From Pseudomonas typographi (lineage in GTDB: Bacteria; Pseudomonadota; Gammaproteobacteria; Pseudomonadales; Pseudomonadaceae), in contig NZ_JAAOCA010000026.1 in the NCBI RefSeq assembly GCF_014694385.1, positions 1 through 64,000 on the forward strand: a stretch of 64,000 bases of DNA, written 5' to 3'. Under the pieces are notes generated by a model. That model saw only the letters and a program-made list of their open reading frames with translations, was not told where the DNA came from and did not search any database. Below are positions 42,809 through 50,542 of the stretch, in pieces. How positions within the stretch are numbered: the stretch's first letter is position 1; every line of letters starts with the position of its first letter. The translations under genes were made by a program, and so were the position numbers.

Positions 42809-43552
42809 ATGTTGGGACTGCTGAGCTGGGGCGACACCGGATACGGTGACGAGCTGTTCTTTGGCGCCGGGGTGACGATCAAGGTCGCCGTGCTCGGCTA
42901 TATGATTGCATTAAGCCTGGGTACAGCCATCGCCCTTGTGACGCTGAACCCACGGGGCTGGCGCTGGCGTTGTTGGCGTGTCTATGCCTCGCTGTTCATG
43001 GGGGTGCCGGCCTTATTGGTAGCGTTTTTGTTGTATTACGGTGGTAGCGAAATCATTACCTCGCTGTTCGGGGCACTGGGTATGCGAGTGAATATCGACG
43101 TGACACCGACCGCGGCGGGGGTCACCGCGCTCGGCCTGGTTTACAGCGCCTATCTCGCCGAGTTGATCAGAAGCACCATTCGCTCATTGCCTCAGGGGCA
43201 GTTCGAAGCCAGCGCCATGCTGTTGATCCCGCGCCGGAAAATGTGGACCCAGATCGTTTTTCCACAAACGATACGCTTGGCGCTGCCCGGCCTGACCAAT
43301 ATGTGGATTGTCGTACTTAAAGACACCGCATTGATCTCCCTGGTCGGCATCAAAGAAGTAATCGCCCAAGCCAAGATGGCCGCGGGCAATACGAAAGAAC
43401 CCTTTCTTTTTTACTGTGCGGTGTCCTTGTTCTTCCTGGCCTTTAGCCTGGTTACAGTTTGGATGATCGGCCGACTAGACCGGCGCAAAGGCTACGGCAA
43501 GGTCGCCGTGAAATCGGTACCCGCCCCTGCCTTGTTGCATCGAGAATCCTGA
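42809..43552 (+). CDS. ABC transporter permease (His/Glu/Gln/Arg/opine type)
   Basis: 247 aa, about five TM helices. The EAA loop is S-L-P-Q-G-Q-F-E-A-S-A-M-L-L-I-P-R-R at residues about 129–146. It is one of two permeases in this system; the second is at 44445–45140. It begins 14 bp after the binding-protein stop. Confidence 0.9.
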   Translation: MLGLLSWGDTGYGDELFFGAGVTIKVAVLGYMIALSLGTAIALVTLNPRGWRWRCWRVYASLFMGVPALLVAFLLYYGGSEIITSLFGALGMRVNIDVTPTAAGVTALGLVYSAYLAELIRSTIRSLPQGQFEASAMLLIPRRKMWTQIVFPQTIRLALPGLTNMWIVVLKDTALISLVGIKEVIAQAKMAAGNTKEPFLFYCAVSLFFLAFSLVTVWMIGRLDRRKGYGKVAVKSVPAPALLHRES

Positions 43553-43678
43553 GCCACAAGCCAGGGATTGCCGACTGGCCGTAACGGGGTAAACCGATAA
43601 TTATCCCTGCGGCGACGGCCCTCCACACACACGAACAAACAGTAAATATTAATAACTTAACAATATGAGGATTTATCG

Positions 43679-44416
43679 ATGAAAGATTACACCGGTTGGC
43701 GCGCCAAGATCGGCCTGATTTATATGGCGTCCAGTACGGTCATGGAGCCCGAGTTCCAGGCGATGGCACCCGAGGGCGTATCGGTTCACACAACGCGGAT
43801 TCCGTTTCTGAATGCGTCAAGCGAAGGCATCCGCACCATGATGAGCGAAGGCCCACTGGAGGATGCCGCACGCTTATTGGCAACGGCGCCATTGAGCGCT
43901 GCCGTTTTCGGCGGCACCAGTGCCAGTTTCCTCGAAGGCAAAGGGTTCAACGATGTGGTGGCCGACCGGATGCGCGCGGTAATGGGCAATATTCCGGTCA
44001 CCACCGCCTCGAGCGCCGCGTTGGCAGCTTTACGCAGTTTTGCGGTGAAGCGTATTTCATTTGTGGGCCCTTATATAGAAGAAGTCACGCAGCGCGGGCA
44101 GGCTTTTTTTGGCGCCAACGGCTTCGAGGTTCTGGCCGCTGACGGCCTTGGCATCACAGGCGATATCGAGCTGGGGGAAATTCCATTGGAACGGGTCTAC
44201 GAATTCGCTCGGCGCACCGTCCATCCCGCTTCGGAAGCAGTGTTCATCAGTTGCACCAACATGCGCAGCGTTGGCGCCATTCAGGCGCTTGAACAAGACC
44301 TCGGCATCCCGGTGATTAGCGCTATCCAGGCCTCCTTTTGGCACGCCTTGATGTTATCGGGCGTACACGCCTCCATCGAAGGTTTCGGTTCGCTGTTCGG
44401 CCAACGCCTCGATTGA
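43679..44416 (+). CDS. Asp/Glu racemase-superfamily enzyme, arylmalonate-decarboxylase-like
   Basis: 245 aa. It belongs to the maleate isomerase/AMDase/Asp-Glu racemase fold. At the first catalytic position it has Gly79 (F-G-G-T-S-A-S-F) and at the second it has Cys192 (F-I-S-C-T-N-M-R-S). Racemases and maleate isomerases use two Cys, whereas arylmalonate decarboxylase has Gly74 and Cys188, so the single-Cys pattern is AMDase-like (family knowledge; the alignment is by eye). GAGG precedes the ATG after a 126-bp gap, which may contain a second promoter. Lying between two permease genes, it probably acts on the transported compound. Confidence 0.82.
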   Translation: MKDYTGWRAKIGLIYMASSTVMEPEFQAMAPEGVSVHTTRIPFLNASSEGIRTMMSEGPLEDAARLLATAPLSAAVFGGTSASFLEGKGFNDVVADRMRAVMGNIPVTTASSAALAALRSFAVKRISFVGPYIEEVTQRGQAFFGANGFEVLAADGLGITGDIELGEIPLERVYEFARRTVHPASEAVFISCTNMRSVGAIQALEQDLGIPVISAIQASFWHALMLSGVHASIEGFGSLFGQRLD

Positions 44417-44444
44417 TTCCGCCCTATGGCAAGCAGGAAAACCT

Positions 44445-45140
44445 ATGCACTACGACATCGCGCTGGCATGGAGCACCTTGCCACAACTGTTAAGGGGTGC
44501 CGCCATGACCCTGGCGGTGCTGATACCAGTGTTGGCACTGGGGCTAGTGATAGCCATCCCGCTGGCGTTGCGCCGTGCATCACCTGGTCGCCGCTGGATC
44601 GCCGCGGGTTATGTCGGGTTCTTTCGTGGGGTGCCGAGCCTGATTTTGCTGTATGCGATCTATAACGGCCTTCCACAGTTAGCCGGTATCCGTAACGGCC
44701 CGTTGTGGCCGTTATTTTCCAATGCCTACTTCTGTGCGGTGGTAGGGCTTTCGCTTACGCATTCGGCGTACCTGGCTGAAATCCTGCGCGCAGGGTTGCA
44801 GGCGGTACCCCAGGGGGTGGTCGAAGCGGCGACGGCGCTGGGCATGCGCCCGAATGTTATTTTCTGGAAAGTGCGCTGGCCGATCGCCGCGCGCCATGCA
44901 CTGCGCGCCTATCAAAACGAGATACTGATCATGGTCAAAAGTACAGCAGCGGTCGGCGCAATCACACTGGTTGAGCTCAACGCGGCAGCCAATGAGGTGT
45001 TCGAATTCACCTATGATCCCTTTACCCCGCTACTGACCGCTGCGGCGATTTACTGGGCCATGATCAACATCATCCGTCTAGGCTTCGATGCCGCGGAGCG
45101 TTATCTCAATGCGGGGCAAACGCGAGCGCTTATTTCATGA
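44445..45140 (+). CDS. ABC transporter permease (second)
   Basis: 231 aa with about five TM helices. The EAA loop is A-V-P-Q-G-V-V-E-A-A-T-A-L-G-M-R-P at residues about 120–136. It pairs with the 42809 permease to form the heterodimeric channel, although the enzyme gene separates them. It overlaps the ATPase gene by 4 bp. Confidence 0.9.
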   Translation: MHYDIALAWSTLPQLLRGAAMTLAVLIPVLALGLVIAIPLALRRASPGRRWIAAGYVGFFRGVPSLILLYAIYNGLPQLAGIRNGPLWPLFSNAYFCAVVGLSLTHSAYLAEILRAGLQAVPQGVVEAATALGMRPNVIFWKVRWPIAARHALRAYQNEILIMVKSTAAVGAITLVELNAAANEVFEFTYDPFTPLLTAAAIYWAMINIIRLGFDAAERYLNAGQTRALIS

Positions 45141-45919
45141 CCGCGACCGCCCCCGCATTGCCCATCCCAAAAGCCGCGCCCACAGTGCCAACGCCCATAA
45201 TCACGTTAAGGGGCGTGGGCAAAAGTTATGGCAACCATCAGGTTTTGCATGGCATCGACCTGAGTATCCATAAAGGTGAAACGGTGGTGATCTGCGGCCC
45301 CTCCGGCTCGGGTAAATCAACCCTGATACGTAGCATCGCTCACCTTGAGCCCCACGATAACGGGCAAATCATAGTCGCCGGTATCCACTTGACCCATGAG
45401 CCACAAAGCATTCAAGACGTGCGCCGGGAGCTGGGCATGGTGTTTCAGCAGTTCAACTTGTTCCCGCACATGACCGTATTGGGTAATTGCACCTATGCGC
45501 CCAGGGTTGCGCTGGGTATGTCGGAGCGCAGCGCAACCGCGCTGGCAATGCGCCTGCTTGAACGCGTGCGCCTGGTTGATCAGGCGCGCAAGTACCCCAG
45601 CGAACTCTCAGGGGGGCAGCAACAGCGGGTGGCTATAGCGCGCGCCCTCTGCATGCAGCCGCGCATCATGCTATTTGATGAACCGACATCGGCACTGGAC
45701 CCGGAGATGGTGAACGAAGTGCTTGCGGTGATGGAAGAGCTGGCCCGTGAAGGCATGACAATGCTCTGCGTCACACACGAGCTGAATTTCGCCCGGCGGG
45801 TTGCCCACCGCTGTGTGTTCCTCGAACAGGGCACTGTGAATGTCGACGCGCCAACCTCCTCGTTCTTCGATGCGCCCCCCACACCACGGTTGGCGGCATT
45901 TCTCGACAGCCGCCTGTAA
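45137..45919 (+). CDS. ABC transporter ATP-binding protein, polar amino-acid type
   Basis: 260 aa. Walker A G-P-S-G-S-G-K-S-T at about residues 53–61, Q-loop F-Q-Q-F-N-L-F-P, signature L-S-G-G-Q-Q-Q-R, Walker B I-M-L-F-D-E-P-T-S-A-L-D-P and H-loop V-T-H-E. It is the GlnQ/HisP-type motor of the system. The first 20 residues (Pro/Ala/Thr) are a nonconserved extension. Confidence 0.93.
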   Translation: MTATAPALPIPKAAPTVPTPIITLRGVGKSYGNHQVLHGIDLSIHKGETVVICGPSGSGKSTLIRSIAHLEPHDNGQIIVAGIHLTHEPQSIQDVRRELGMVFQQFNLFPHMTVLGNCTYAPRVALGMSERSATALAMRLLERVRLVDQARKYPSELSGGQQQRVAIARALCMQPRIMLFDEPTSALDPEMVNEVLAVMEELAREGMTMLCVTHELNFARRVAHRCVFLEQGTVNVDAPTSSFFDAPPTPRLAAFLDSRL

Positions 45920-46172
45920 CCCTGCGCGTCGAGTGTGGTGCCTCGGCAGGCAGCTGCATGCTTTTGCCGGTGAGGCATGCTGAGGTAAAACCAGCTGCGA
46001 ATCTGAGATCAAGGCGCTGGGCAGGCCGAGGAACAACGCGCAAGGCCCATTCTCAGGCTGCGTCAGCGGACAGGCGGCTCAAGGCTGTAATGGCGGTGGC
46101 CCTGATGTGGCCTTGCGGTCACGGCGATAAGGTACGAAGCTACGCGTTCCGCCCCCGGCAAGGACTCCTCAT
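45920..46172. other. Intergenic region between ABC operon and LysR gene
   Basis: About 250 bases without a credible gene or a clean intrinsic terminator. A GCATGC pair (45956–45961 and 45975–45980) forms a weak inverted repeat near the operon end. Nothing else is supported. Confidence 0.4.
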
Positions 46173-47057
46173 GTGCGCCTACCCTCCCTGACCGCCTTGC
46201 GCACCTTCGAATGTGCCGCCCGCCACGCCCATTTCGGCCGCGCCGCCACGGAGCTGTGCGTCACCGACAGTGCGGTGAGCCACCAGATCCGACAGCTGGA
46301 AAGCGAGCTGGGCGCCGAGCTGTTCGTGCGCGAAGGCCGCCAGGTCCGCCCCACTCACGCCGCCCAGCGGCTGTTGCAACGCCTGCAGCAGGCCTTCGAG
46401 CTCATTGGCGACGCTTGCGATGAATTGCGCGACCCTGCCTCCCAGGCGATGCTGCGCATCGCCGTCACCGCCGAGCTGGCGCAGAAGTGGTTGGTGCGCC
46501 GCCTTGCCGACTTCACTGCCCAGTGCCCGCACATCACCCTGCATTTGCACGAGCAGCCCATCGACGCCAGCGCGCCGGGCGAGGATATCGACATCGCGAT
46601 TACCTACGGCGCCGGGCCAGAAGACGGTAGCGCCTATTGGGTCAAACCCTTGCCGGTGCTGGTGTTCTTCCCGGTGTGTAGCCCCGTGCTGTTCAACCAG
46701 GGCACGCTCACCGAGCCGCGCGATGTGGCCCGCCATGGTCTGTTGCATGACGATCAGGACGGCACCACCTGGGCCACCTGGTTAACCGCACACGCAGGTG
46801 ATGTTCAGGCCGGCCGGCATTTGTATTTTGCCCATGCCGGCCTTGCTCTTGAAGCCGCGGCCCAAGGGCAAGGTTTGGCCATGGGCGACAACCTCACCGC
46901 CACCGAGGACCTGGCCAGCGGTCGCCTGGTTCGGCCGTTCAGCGCCAGCGTCACCGCGCTGGGGCAGTACGCTATCGTCTGTGACCGCCTGCGCCTGGAA
47001 CGGCCAGCGGTGGCAGCGTTTCTGCAGTGGCTGGTAGGGCAGTTGCACATTGACTGA
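46173..47057 (+). CDS. LysR-family regulator, GcvA-like
   Basis: 294 aa, GTG start at 46173 (AAGGACT upstream; an ATG two bases earlier is out of frame). It starts L-P-S-L-T-A-L-R-T-F-E-C-A-A-R-H-A-H-F-G-R-A-A-T-E-L-C-V-T-D-S-A-V-S-H-Q-I, the GcvA-type DNA-binding helix. It is upstream of and in line with the agmatine-deiminase-like and polyamine-binding genes. It probably regulates them, or the ABC operon behind it. Confidence 0.88.
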   Translation: MRLPSLTALRTFECAARHAHFGRAATELCVTDSAVSHQIRQLESELGAELFVREGRQVRPTHAAQRLLQRLQQAFELIGDACDELRDPASQAMLRIAVTAELAQKWLVRRLADFTAQCPHITLHLHEQPIDASAPGEDIDIAITYGAGPEDGSAYWVKPLPVLVFFPVCSPVLFNQGTLTEPRDVARHGLLHDDQDGTTWATWLTAHAGDVQAGRHLYFAHAGLALEAAAQGQGLAMGDNLTATEDLASGRLVRPFSASVTALGQYAIVCDRLRLERPAVAAFLQWLVGQLHID

Positions 47058-47149
47058 ATTTAACTCACCTATTCCTTAGAAATGCTCGTTGGAAGCCTCT
47101 GATACGCGGATGGTAGCGTGCCTGTCATCCCAACCGACGGAGCGTTGCC

Positions 47150-48262
47150 ATGACCTGTTCCCTGCTCACCACCCCCAAGGCCGATGGTTTCCGCTTGCCC
47201 GGCGAATTCGAGACCAAGAGCCGTTGCTGGCTCGGCTGGCCCGAACGCCCCGATGTATGGCGCAATGGTGGCAAGCCGGCGCAGCAGGTGTGGGTACAGA
47301 TTGTCTGCGCGATTGCCCAGAGCGAGCCAGTGACGGTCTGCGCGTCGGCGGCGCAGTACGTCAATGCCCGGCGGTTGCTCCCAGAGCAGGTGCGGGTAGT
47401 GGAAATGACCTGCAACGACGCCTGGTTCCGCGACAGCGGCCCATGTTTCGTGGTCAATGACGGCACCGGCGAGGTCCGCGGGGTGGACTTCCAGTTCAAC
47501 GCCTACGGTGGCCTGGACGGCGGCCTGTACTATCCCTGGGACAAGGACGATCAAATCGCCCAGAAGATTCTCGAGATTGAAAACCTCGACCGCTATCGCG
47601 CGCCGTTGATTGCCGAATTAGGCGGCATCCAGAGCGATGGCCAGGGTAGTATTTTGACCACGGAACAGTGCCTGCTCAATCGCAACCGCAACGCGCATCT
47701 GGGCAAGGAAGAAGTCACCCGCCGGTTGGCCGACTACCTGGGCGCCGAACAGATCATCTGGCTCCCCCGCGGCTGCAAGTTCGATGAAACCGACGGCCAC
47801 GTGGACGACTTGGCCTGCTTCGTGCGCCCCGGCGAAGTGCTGCTGCAGTGGACCGACAACCGCGACGACCCGCAGTGGGAAATCTACCAAGAGGCCTACG
47901 ATATCCTGCGCAGTACCCGCGACAGCCGCGGCCGCGAGCTGTTGGTGCACAAACTGGCGCAGCCCGACGTGCTGGAATGGACCGCTGAAGAAGCGGCCGG
48001 CCTGGATCATATCGAAGGCACCCACGTGCGGGAGGCGGGCACGAAGATTTGCGCCTCTTACATCAACTATTACGTGGGCAATTCGGTGATCGTGGTGCCG
48101 CTGTTCGGCGGCCGTCACGATCATGCCGCTCAGGCGACCCTGGCCGAGCTGTTTCCCCAGCATCGCATCATCGGCATCCACAACTCCCGGGAAATCCTGC
48201 TGGGCGGCGGCAACGTGGCATGTATCACCATGCCGCAATACGCCGCCGGGGTACGGCCATGA
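47150..48262 (+). CDS. Agmatine deiminase-like protein (AguA family)
   Basis: 370 aa, the family's usual length. The guanidino-group deiminase features are present: W-F-R-D-S-G-P in the first third, E-T-D-G-H-V-D-D around residue 212, and a C-terminal nucleophile Cys358 in G-G-G-N-V-A-C-I-T. In typical AguA, as I recall it, the residues before that Cys are I-H; here they are V-A, so specificity or activity may differ. AguA converts agmatine to N-carbamoylputrescine and ammonia. It overlaps the start of the polyamine-binding gene by 4 bp. Confidence 0.85.
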   Translation: MTCSLLTTPKADGFRLPGEFETKSRCWLGWPERPDVWRNGGKPAQQVWVQIVCAIAQSEPVTVCASAAQYVNARRLLPEQVRVVEMTCNDAWFRDSGPCFVVNDGTGEVRGVDFQFNAYGGLDGGLYYPWDKDDQIAQKILEIENLDRYRAPLIAELGGIQSDGQGSILTTEQCLLNRNRNAHLGKEEVTRRLADYLGAEQIIWLPRGCKFDETDGHVDDLACFVRPGEVLLQWTDNRDDPQWEIYQEAYDILRSTRDSRGRELLVHKLAQPDVLEWTAEEAAGLDHIEGTHVREAGTKICASYINYYVGNSVIVVPLFGGRHDHAAQATLAELFPQHRIIGIHNSREILLGGGNVACITMPQYAAGVRP

Positions 48263-49341
48263 AACGGCTGTTAGCTGCCGCGGCGCTGACCGCCGCCCTG
48301 AGCGCGGCCGCCGCCGAGCCGCCAACAGTCAACCTGTATATCTGGGGCGAATACCTGGCGCCGGATACGCTCAAGCGCTTCGAGGCAGAAACCGGCATCC
48401 GCGTGGTCGAGGACCATTTCGATTCCCTGGAAACCATGGAGACCAAGCTGCTCACGGGCGGCAGCGGCTACGACTTGGTGCTCAGCGCCGGCCAACACTT
48501 AATCCGCGCCATCGAGGCGGGGGCGATCCAGCCGATCGACAAATCAGCGCTACCGCATTTCGCCGGGATCGGCGAGGAATACCGCCAGCATATGGCGGTA
48601 TTCGATCCAGGCAACCGCTACGCCGGGATCTATGGCTGGGGCACCACCGGCGTGGGATATCAACAGGAGGCAGTGAACAAGCGCCTACCCAACGCACCGG
48701 TGGGCAGTTGGGCCATGCTGTTCGACCCGGCCGTGGTGTCGAAATTCGCCGACTGCGGGGTTAGCCTGCTCAACGACCCCAACGAACTGTACGCGGCGGT
48801 GATGCGCTACCTTGGCTTGGACATCAACAAACAGAACCTGGCCGACCTCAAAGCCGCCCAAGCCCAACTGATGAAAATCCGCCCCTACATCCGCTACTTC
48901 GACAACGACCGCAACATCAATGACCTGGCCAACGGCGACACCTGCGTAGCGATGTCCTGGAACGGCAATGTCGGCATCGCCGCAAGCCAGGCCAAGCAGG
49001 CGGGCAAACCGTTCAGCCTGCACTACAGCATTCCGAAGGAAGGCACACTGATCTGGTTCGACGCCATGGTCGTTCCAAAAGACGCCCCGCATCCAGCGGC
49101 GGCGTTGAAACTCATGGACTTCCTGATGCGCCCGGACGTGATTGCGCCGATCACCAACACCATCCATTACGCCAATGCCATCAGCGCGGCCGATGCGCTA
49201 GTGGACCCGGAGATACGCAATGACCCGGGCACCTATCCGCCGGCCGCGGTGCGGGCGGCGCTGTTCAGCAAGAATGACAAAGGTAAAGCCTTCAACCGCG
49301 CCCTGACCCGTGCGTTCACCAGCCTGAAAGCCGGCGAGTAA
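48259..49341 (+). CDS. Polyamine ABC transporter substrate-binding protein (PotF/SpuD-like)
   Basis: 360 aa from the ATG at 48259; longer frames lie inside the deiminase gene. Signal peptide M-K-R-L-L-A-A-A-A-L-T-A-A-L-S-A-A-A-A, then V-N-L-Y-I-W-G-E-Y-L-A, the PotF/SpuD start. Y-D-L-V-L and a late A-M-V-V-P-K-D-A-P-H segment are typical. It is coupled to the deiminase gene, which fits uptake of agmatine or another polyamine. No permease or ATPase follows, so it must use a transporter encoded elsewhere. Confidence 0.9.
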   Translation: MKRLLAAAALTAALSAAAAEPPTVNLYIWGEYLAPDTLKRFEAETGIRVVEDHFDSLETMETKLLTGGSGYDLVLSAGQHLIRAIEAGAIQPIDKSALPHFAGIGEEYRQHMAVFDPGNRYAGIYGWGTTGVGYQQEAVNKRLPNAPVGSWAMLFDPAVVSKFADCGVSLLNDPNELYAAVMRYLGLDINKQNLADLKAAQAQLMKIRPYIRYFDNDRNINDLANGDTCVAMSWNGNVGIAASQAKQAGKPFSLHYSIPKEGTLIWFDAMVVPKDAPHPAAALKLMDFLMRPDVIAPITNTIHYANAISAADALVDPEIRNDPGTYPPAAVRAALFSKNDKGKAFNRALTRAFTSLKAGE

Positions 49342-49371
49342 GAGGCCACAGCGGCCTTATCCGCGAAGGCC

Positions 49372-49590
49372 TCACCGCGCAAATGCCTGATACAGCGCGA
49401 TGTTTTCTTCGCGGGCAACGCCCATACCGCCAAGCCCGCCCCACTGCCGCTCACACATTTCCGGTTCAAGCGGTTGGTTTACCATGCCGGTGGCGCAGCG
49501 CCAGAACAGCCATGGCTGGCCAGGGAGAAAGGCCGCCGTGTCGCCGAGGGTGTGGTCGTCACCGGCTGCCCTAACTTGGCGAACGGCCAT
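49372..49590 (-). CDS. Hypothetical protein, 72 aa
   Basis: ATG at 49590; sequence with many Trp, Met and Gly and a final A-L-Y-Q-A-F-A-R. It is convergent with the polyamine-binding gene 31 bp away. No domain recognised and no strong ribosome site seen. It could be a real conserved small protein or a chance frame. Confidence 0.4.
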   Translation of the reverse strand: MAVRQVRAAGDDHTLGDTAAFLPGQPWLFWRCATGMVNQPLEPEMCERQWGGLGGMGVAREENIALYQAFAR

Positions 49591-49743
49591 CGCTGCAACC
49601 CATAAGCCGAATTTGAGCGAGATCCGAGTCTCGCCTACCGCTCCGGCCGGGTAAGAAAGCGGAGCCTGACATGGCCGGCTTTATGAACTATAAAATGGCC
49701 TTAGCGCCGGATGGAGGGCTTGCAGTGAACTTTTGCTGAAACG

Positions 49744-49764
49744 AAAAAAGGACCCGAAGGTCCT
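49744..49764 (-). terminator. Intrinsic terminator after tRNA-Gly
   Basis: On the minus strand AGGACC–TTCG–GGTCCT followed by T5, a stable tetraloop hairpin. It lies 47 bp past the tRNA-Gly 3' end and ends that transcript. The 49591–49743 stretch beyond it shows no gene. Confidence 0.85.
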
Positions 49765-49810
49765 GATTTCAATGAATTAGAAAACCTATGGAGTTCTGTA
49801 ATTCATAAAT

Positions 49811-49886
<76 letters not shown>

Positions 49887-49952
49887 AGAGTGTTGCGGGC
49901 GCCATTCTAGCGAATCCCCCTGCCGCGTCAAGCCTTTGATTCAAAAACTTTA

Positions 49953-50510
49953 TTAGTCGCCAGCCAGCGGAGAAAGGTGTGGCCAAGCGGCGCGTAGGTA
50001 GTTGACCATCGACCACAGGGTGAGCCCAGCGGCGATCATCAGCAGGCTGTAGCCAAGCAATACCCACCACGACATCGCCGCAGGGTTGGCCAGCAGAATC
50101 ACCAGCGAGGCCATTTGTGCCGCGGTTTTCCACTTACCCAGGTTCGACACGGCCACCTGGGCGCGGGCACCGATTTCGGCCATCCATTCGCGCAGTGCCG
50201 AAACCACGATTTCACGGCCAATGATCACCGCCGCCGGCAAGGTGAGCCAGATGTTAGCGTGCTCCTGCACCAGCAGCACCAGCGCCACCGCCACGATCAG
50301 CTTATCGGCCACGGGGTCGAGGAATGCTCCGAATGGTGTGCTCTGGCCAAGCCGCCGTGCCAGATAGCCGTCTAGCCAATCGGTGGCGGCGGCAATGGCG
50401 AACACCGTGCTGGCAGCCACGTAGCTCCATCCATACGGCATATAGAACAGCAGTATGAAGCACGGGATGAGCAAGACACGAAGAACAGTGAGCAAATTAG
50501 GGATATTCAT
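49953..50510 (-). CDS. pgsA: CDP-diacylglycerol–glycerol-3-phosphate phosphatidyltransferase
   Basis: 185 aa from the ATG at 50510 (a GTG at 50516 is possible). CDP-alcohol phosphotransferase motif D-G-Y-L-A-R-R–(8)–G-A-F-L-D-P-V-A-D is complete. Several TM helices. It makes phosphatidylglycerophosphate, the committed step to phosphatidylglycerol and cardiolipin. It lies in the conserved gacA–uvrC–pgsA order. Confidence 0.96.
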   Translation of the reverse strand: MNIPNLLTVLRVLLIPCFILLFYMPYGWSYVAASTVFAIAAATDWLDGYLARRLGQSTPFGAFLDPVADKLIVAVALVLLVQEHANIWLTLPAAVIIGREIVVSALREWMAEIGARAQVAVSNLGKWKTAAQMASLVILLANPAAMSWWVLLGYSLLMIAAGLTLWSMVNYLRAAWPHLSPLAGD

Positions 50511-50542
50511 CGGCACGACTGGCTACAGGTGGAAGGGGCATT

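Noticed and set aside
48049..48258. Extending the PotF-like gene upstream
   Set aside because: The extra part overlaps the deiminase gene and lacks the signal peptide, which starts at 48259.
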